From NCBI GenBank assembly GCA_964577195.1, contig CAZNYF010000147.1:1-7217 (forward strand): 7,217 nt of DNA. The letters run 5' to 3'. Of this stretch, positions 5,996-7,217 are shown piece after piece. The DNA comes from HyVt-560 sp964577195. Lineage in GTDB: Bacteria; Pseudomonadota; Gammaproteobacteria; UWMA-0217. The notes below the pieces were generated by a model. That model did no database searches and was not told the DNA's origin. It saw nothing but the letters and a program-made list of their open reading frames with translations. A program made the translations under genes and the position numbers. Each line of letters starts with the position of its first letter. The first letter of the stretch is position 1.

Positions 5996-7138
5996 CTAAC
6001 GACGTAGACAGTCAAACAACTGATCGACTTGTTCAATGGTATGCTCACTTGAAAGCGTTACCCGCAACCTTGCCGTTCCTTCTGGCACGGTTGGCGGTCT
6101 TATGGCGGTGACGAGAAAACCCGCTTGCCAGAGCTTTTCGCTCATCTCGACGGCCACTTTATTTTCACCGCAAACAATGCATTGAATCGGTGTCGGGGAA
6201 TCCATTAGTTCAATTCCAATAGCTGCTGCCTGATCTTTAAAATACTTCACCAGCTCATGCAACCGAGCTCTACGTTGCGGTTCCAACTGAATAATCTTTA
6301 GACTAGCCAATATCGCTGCGGCAGTTGCTGCAGGCATGGCAGTAGTAAAAATATAAGTTCTGGCGGTTTGGATCAGGAATTCAATGAGCGATTCTGACCC
6401 AGCTACAAAAGCACCCGCGACGCCAAAAGCTTTGCCCAGTGTTCCCATCAGGACAAGATTTTTCTGGTTTGAAACGTCGAGCGCTTCCAGACTGCCTCGA
6501 CCGTTTGCGCCAAGCACACCCAAGCCATGCGCATCATCCACCAGCAGCCAGGCATCGTGGGTATTTGCCAACTGCATCAACTCGGATAATTGCGCGATAT
6601 CGCCATCCATACTGAAGACACCGTCAGTCATGATCAGGCGTTGATCTGCTGGTTTACCGATGAGTAATTTTTCCAGTGCGGCAATATTTTGATGTGGGTA
6701 ACGGTGCAGCTTAGCACCGGATAAACGTGCGCCATCGATCAGCGAAGCATGATTGAGACGATCTGCAAAAACCCGGTCACCGCGTTTCATCAGCGCCTGA
6801 ACAACACCGAGATTGGCCATGTAACCGGTGGAAAACAACAGCGCGCGCTCGCTACCAGCAAACGCTGCTAACGCTTCTTCCAACTGGTGATGATAGCGGC
6901 TATGGCCGTTGATGAGATGCGCTGCGCCAGCACCAACGCCAAACTCACTGGACGCCCGCTGAAATGCTTCGATGACTTTTGGATGGTTAGCAAGACCAAG
7001 ATAATCGTTGCTGCTAAAACTGATTACCTCACGGCCATCAATTTGCATCACCGGTGCTTGCGGACTGCTGGTTATCCGTCGTGAGCGATACAGGTGTTGT
7101 TGTTTTCGGCGCTCGATATCCTGCTGAAAATCACGCAT
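5996..7138 (-). CDS. bioF: 8-amino-7-oxononanoate synthase (BioF)
   Basis: BioF is a PLP-dependent enzyme that condenses pimeloyl-ACP (or -CoA) with L-alanine to give 8-amino-7-oxononanoate, the first step in forming the biotin rings. The 380-residue length fits the family (E. coli 384). Fold type I alpha-oxoamine synthase motifs are complete: SSNDYLGL (42-49), the glycine-rich GVGAGAAHLINGHS (67-80), H130 (LNHASLIDG), FSMDGD (175-180), D201 and H204 (VDDAHGLGVLG), T233 and Schiff-base lysine K236 (MGTLGKAFG). ATG 7138 is immediately preceded by an in-frame TGA and the next Met is residue 31, so the start is fixed, although there is no good ribosome binding site. No further bio gene follows on this strand, so bioF ends its transcription unit. 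bioB is the usual upstream neighbour but lies outside the window, if present. Confidence 0.97.
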   Translation of the reverse strand: MRDFQQDIERRKQQHLYRSRRITSSPQAPVMQIDGREVISFSSNDYLGLANHPKVIEAFQRASSEFGVGAGAAHLINGHSRYHHQLEEALAAFAGSERALLFSTGYMANLGVVQALMKRGDRVFADRLNHASLIDGARLSGAKLHRYPHQNIAALEKLLIGKPADQRLIMTDGVFSMDGDIAQLSELMQLANTHDAWLLVDDAHGLGVLGANGRGSLEALDVSNQKNLVLMGTLGKAFGVAGAFVAGSESLIEFLIQTARTYIFTTAMPAATAAAILASLKIIQLEPQRRARLHELVKYFKDQAAAIGIELMDSPTPIQCIVCGENKVAVEMSEKLWQAGFLVTAIRPPTVPEGTARLRVTLSSEHTIEQVDQLFDCLRR

Positions 7139-7217
7139 TCAGGGCATCTCTAAAAATAGAAGTGCTGCTGAGGGAAATCAGGAATAATGCATTTATGTCC
7201 ATGGATGGACGGTATTC
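7139..7217 (-). other. Upstream flank of bioF with palindrome and an open overlapping frame
   Basis: On the minus strand one frame is open from the window edge and ends at TGA 7131-7133, overlapping the bioF start by 8 bp. Its 28 residues (ending FRDALNA) do not resemble the end of BioB or any protein I recognise. The stretch also holds an inverted repeat, GTCCAT-gg-ATGGAC, at 7197-7210. It may be the tail of an upstream gene, or an intergenic repeat or insertion-element end. Only 79 bases are visible. Confidence 0.3.

Overview
The window looks like a chromosomal housekeeping region of a gammaproteobacterium. The best guess is the Pseudomonadales/Cellvibrionaceae neighbourhood. This rests on a Pseudomonas-type class Ia ribonucleotide reductase (about 954-residue NrdA with two N-terminal ATP-cone domains, and an NrdB beginning MLNWDD), a REP-type palindrome pair with the GTAG/GTAGGAG head common in Pseudomonas-like genomes, and a CBS-GGDEF signalling protein. 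The genus assignment is inference.

Layout, left to right. Positions 1-1097 (minus) hold nrdB, missing its C-terminus at the window edge. Positions 1098-1449 are an unusually long and structured gap between nrdB and nrdA, with nested hairpins, a weak internal promoter candidate, a 59-codon small ORF and an in-frame upstream ATG for nrdB. Positions 1450-4314 (minus) hold nrdA. Positions 4315-4816 form a 502-bp divergent regulatory region. It carries a good sigma70 promoter for nrdAB, two NrdR boxes 32 bp apart centre to centre covering the -10 and abutting the -35, a perfect DnaA box upstream, and a 13-bp hairpin on the side of the divergent gene. Positions 4817-5815 (plus) encode a CBS-GGDEF protein. 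Positions 5816-5995 are a convergent intergenic region with an inverted REP pair (REPIN). Positions 5996-7138 (minus) hold bioF. The last 79 bases are the upstream flank of bioF.

How the parts fit together: NrdA and NrdB form the aerobic ribonucleotide reductase that makes dNTPs. The promoter layout couples its expression to the nucleotide pool (NrdR) and plausibly to replication initiation (DnaA). The CBS-GGDEF protein is a putative c-di-GMP enzyme or sensor transcribed divergently from nrdA. BioF performs the first step of biotin ring assembly and is the last gene of its transcription unit. I see no phage, CRISPR or defence system. The least explained parts are the nrdA-nrdB gap, the hairpin ahead of the CBS-GGDEF gene, and the REP pair.
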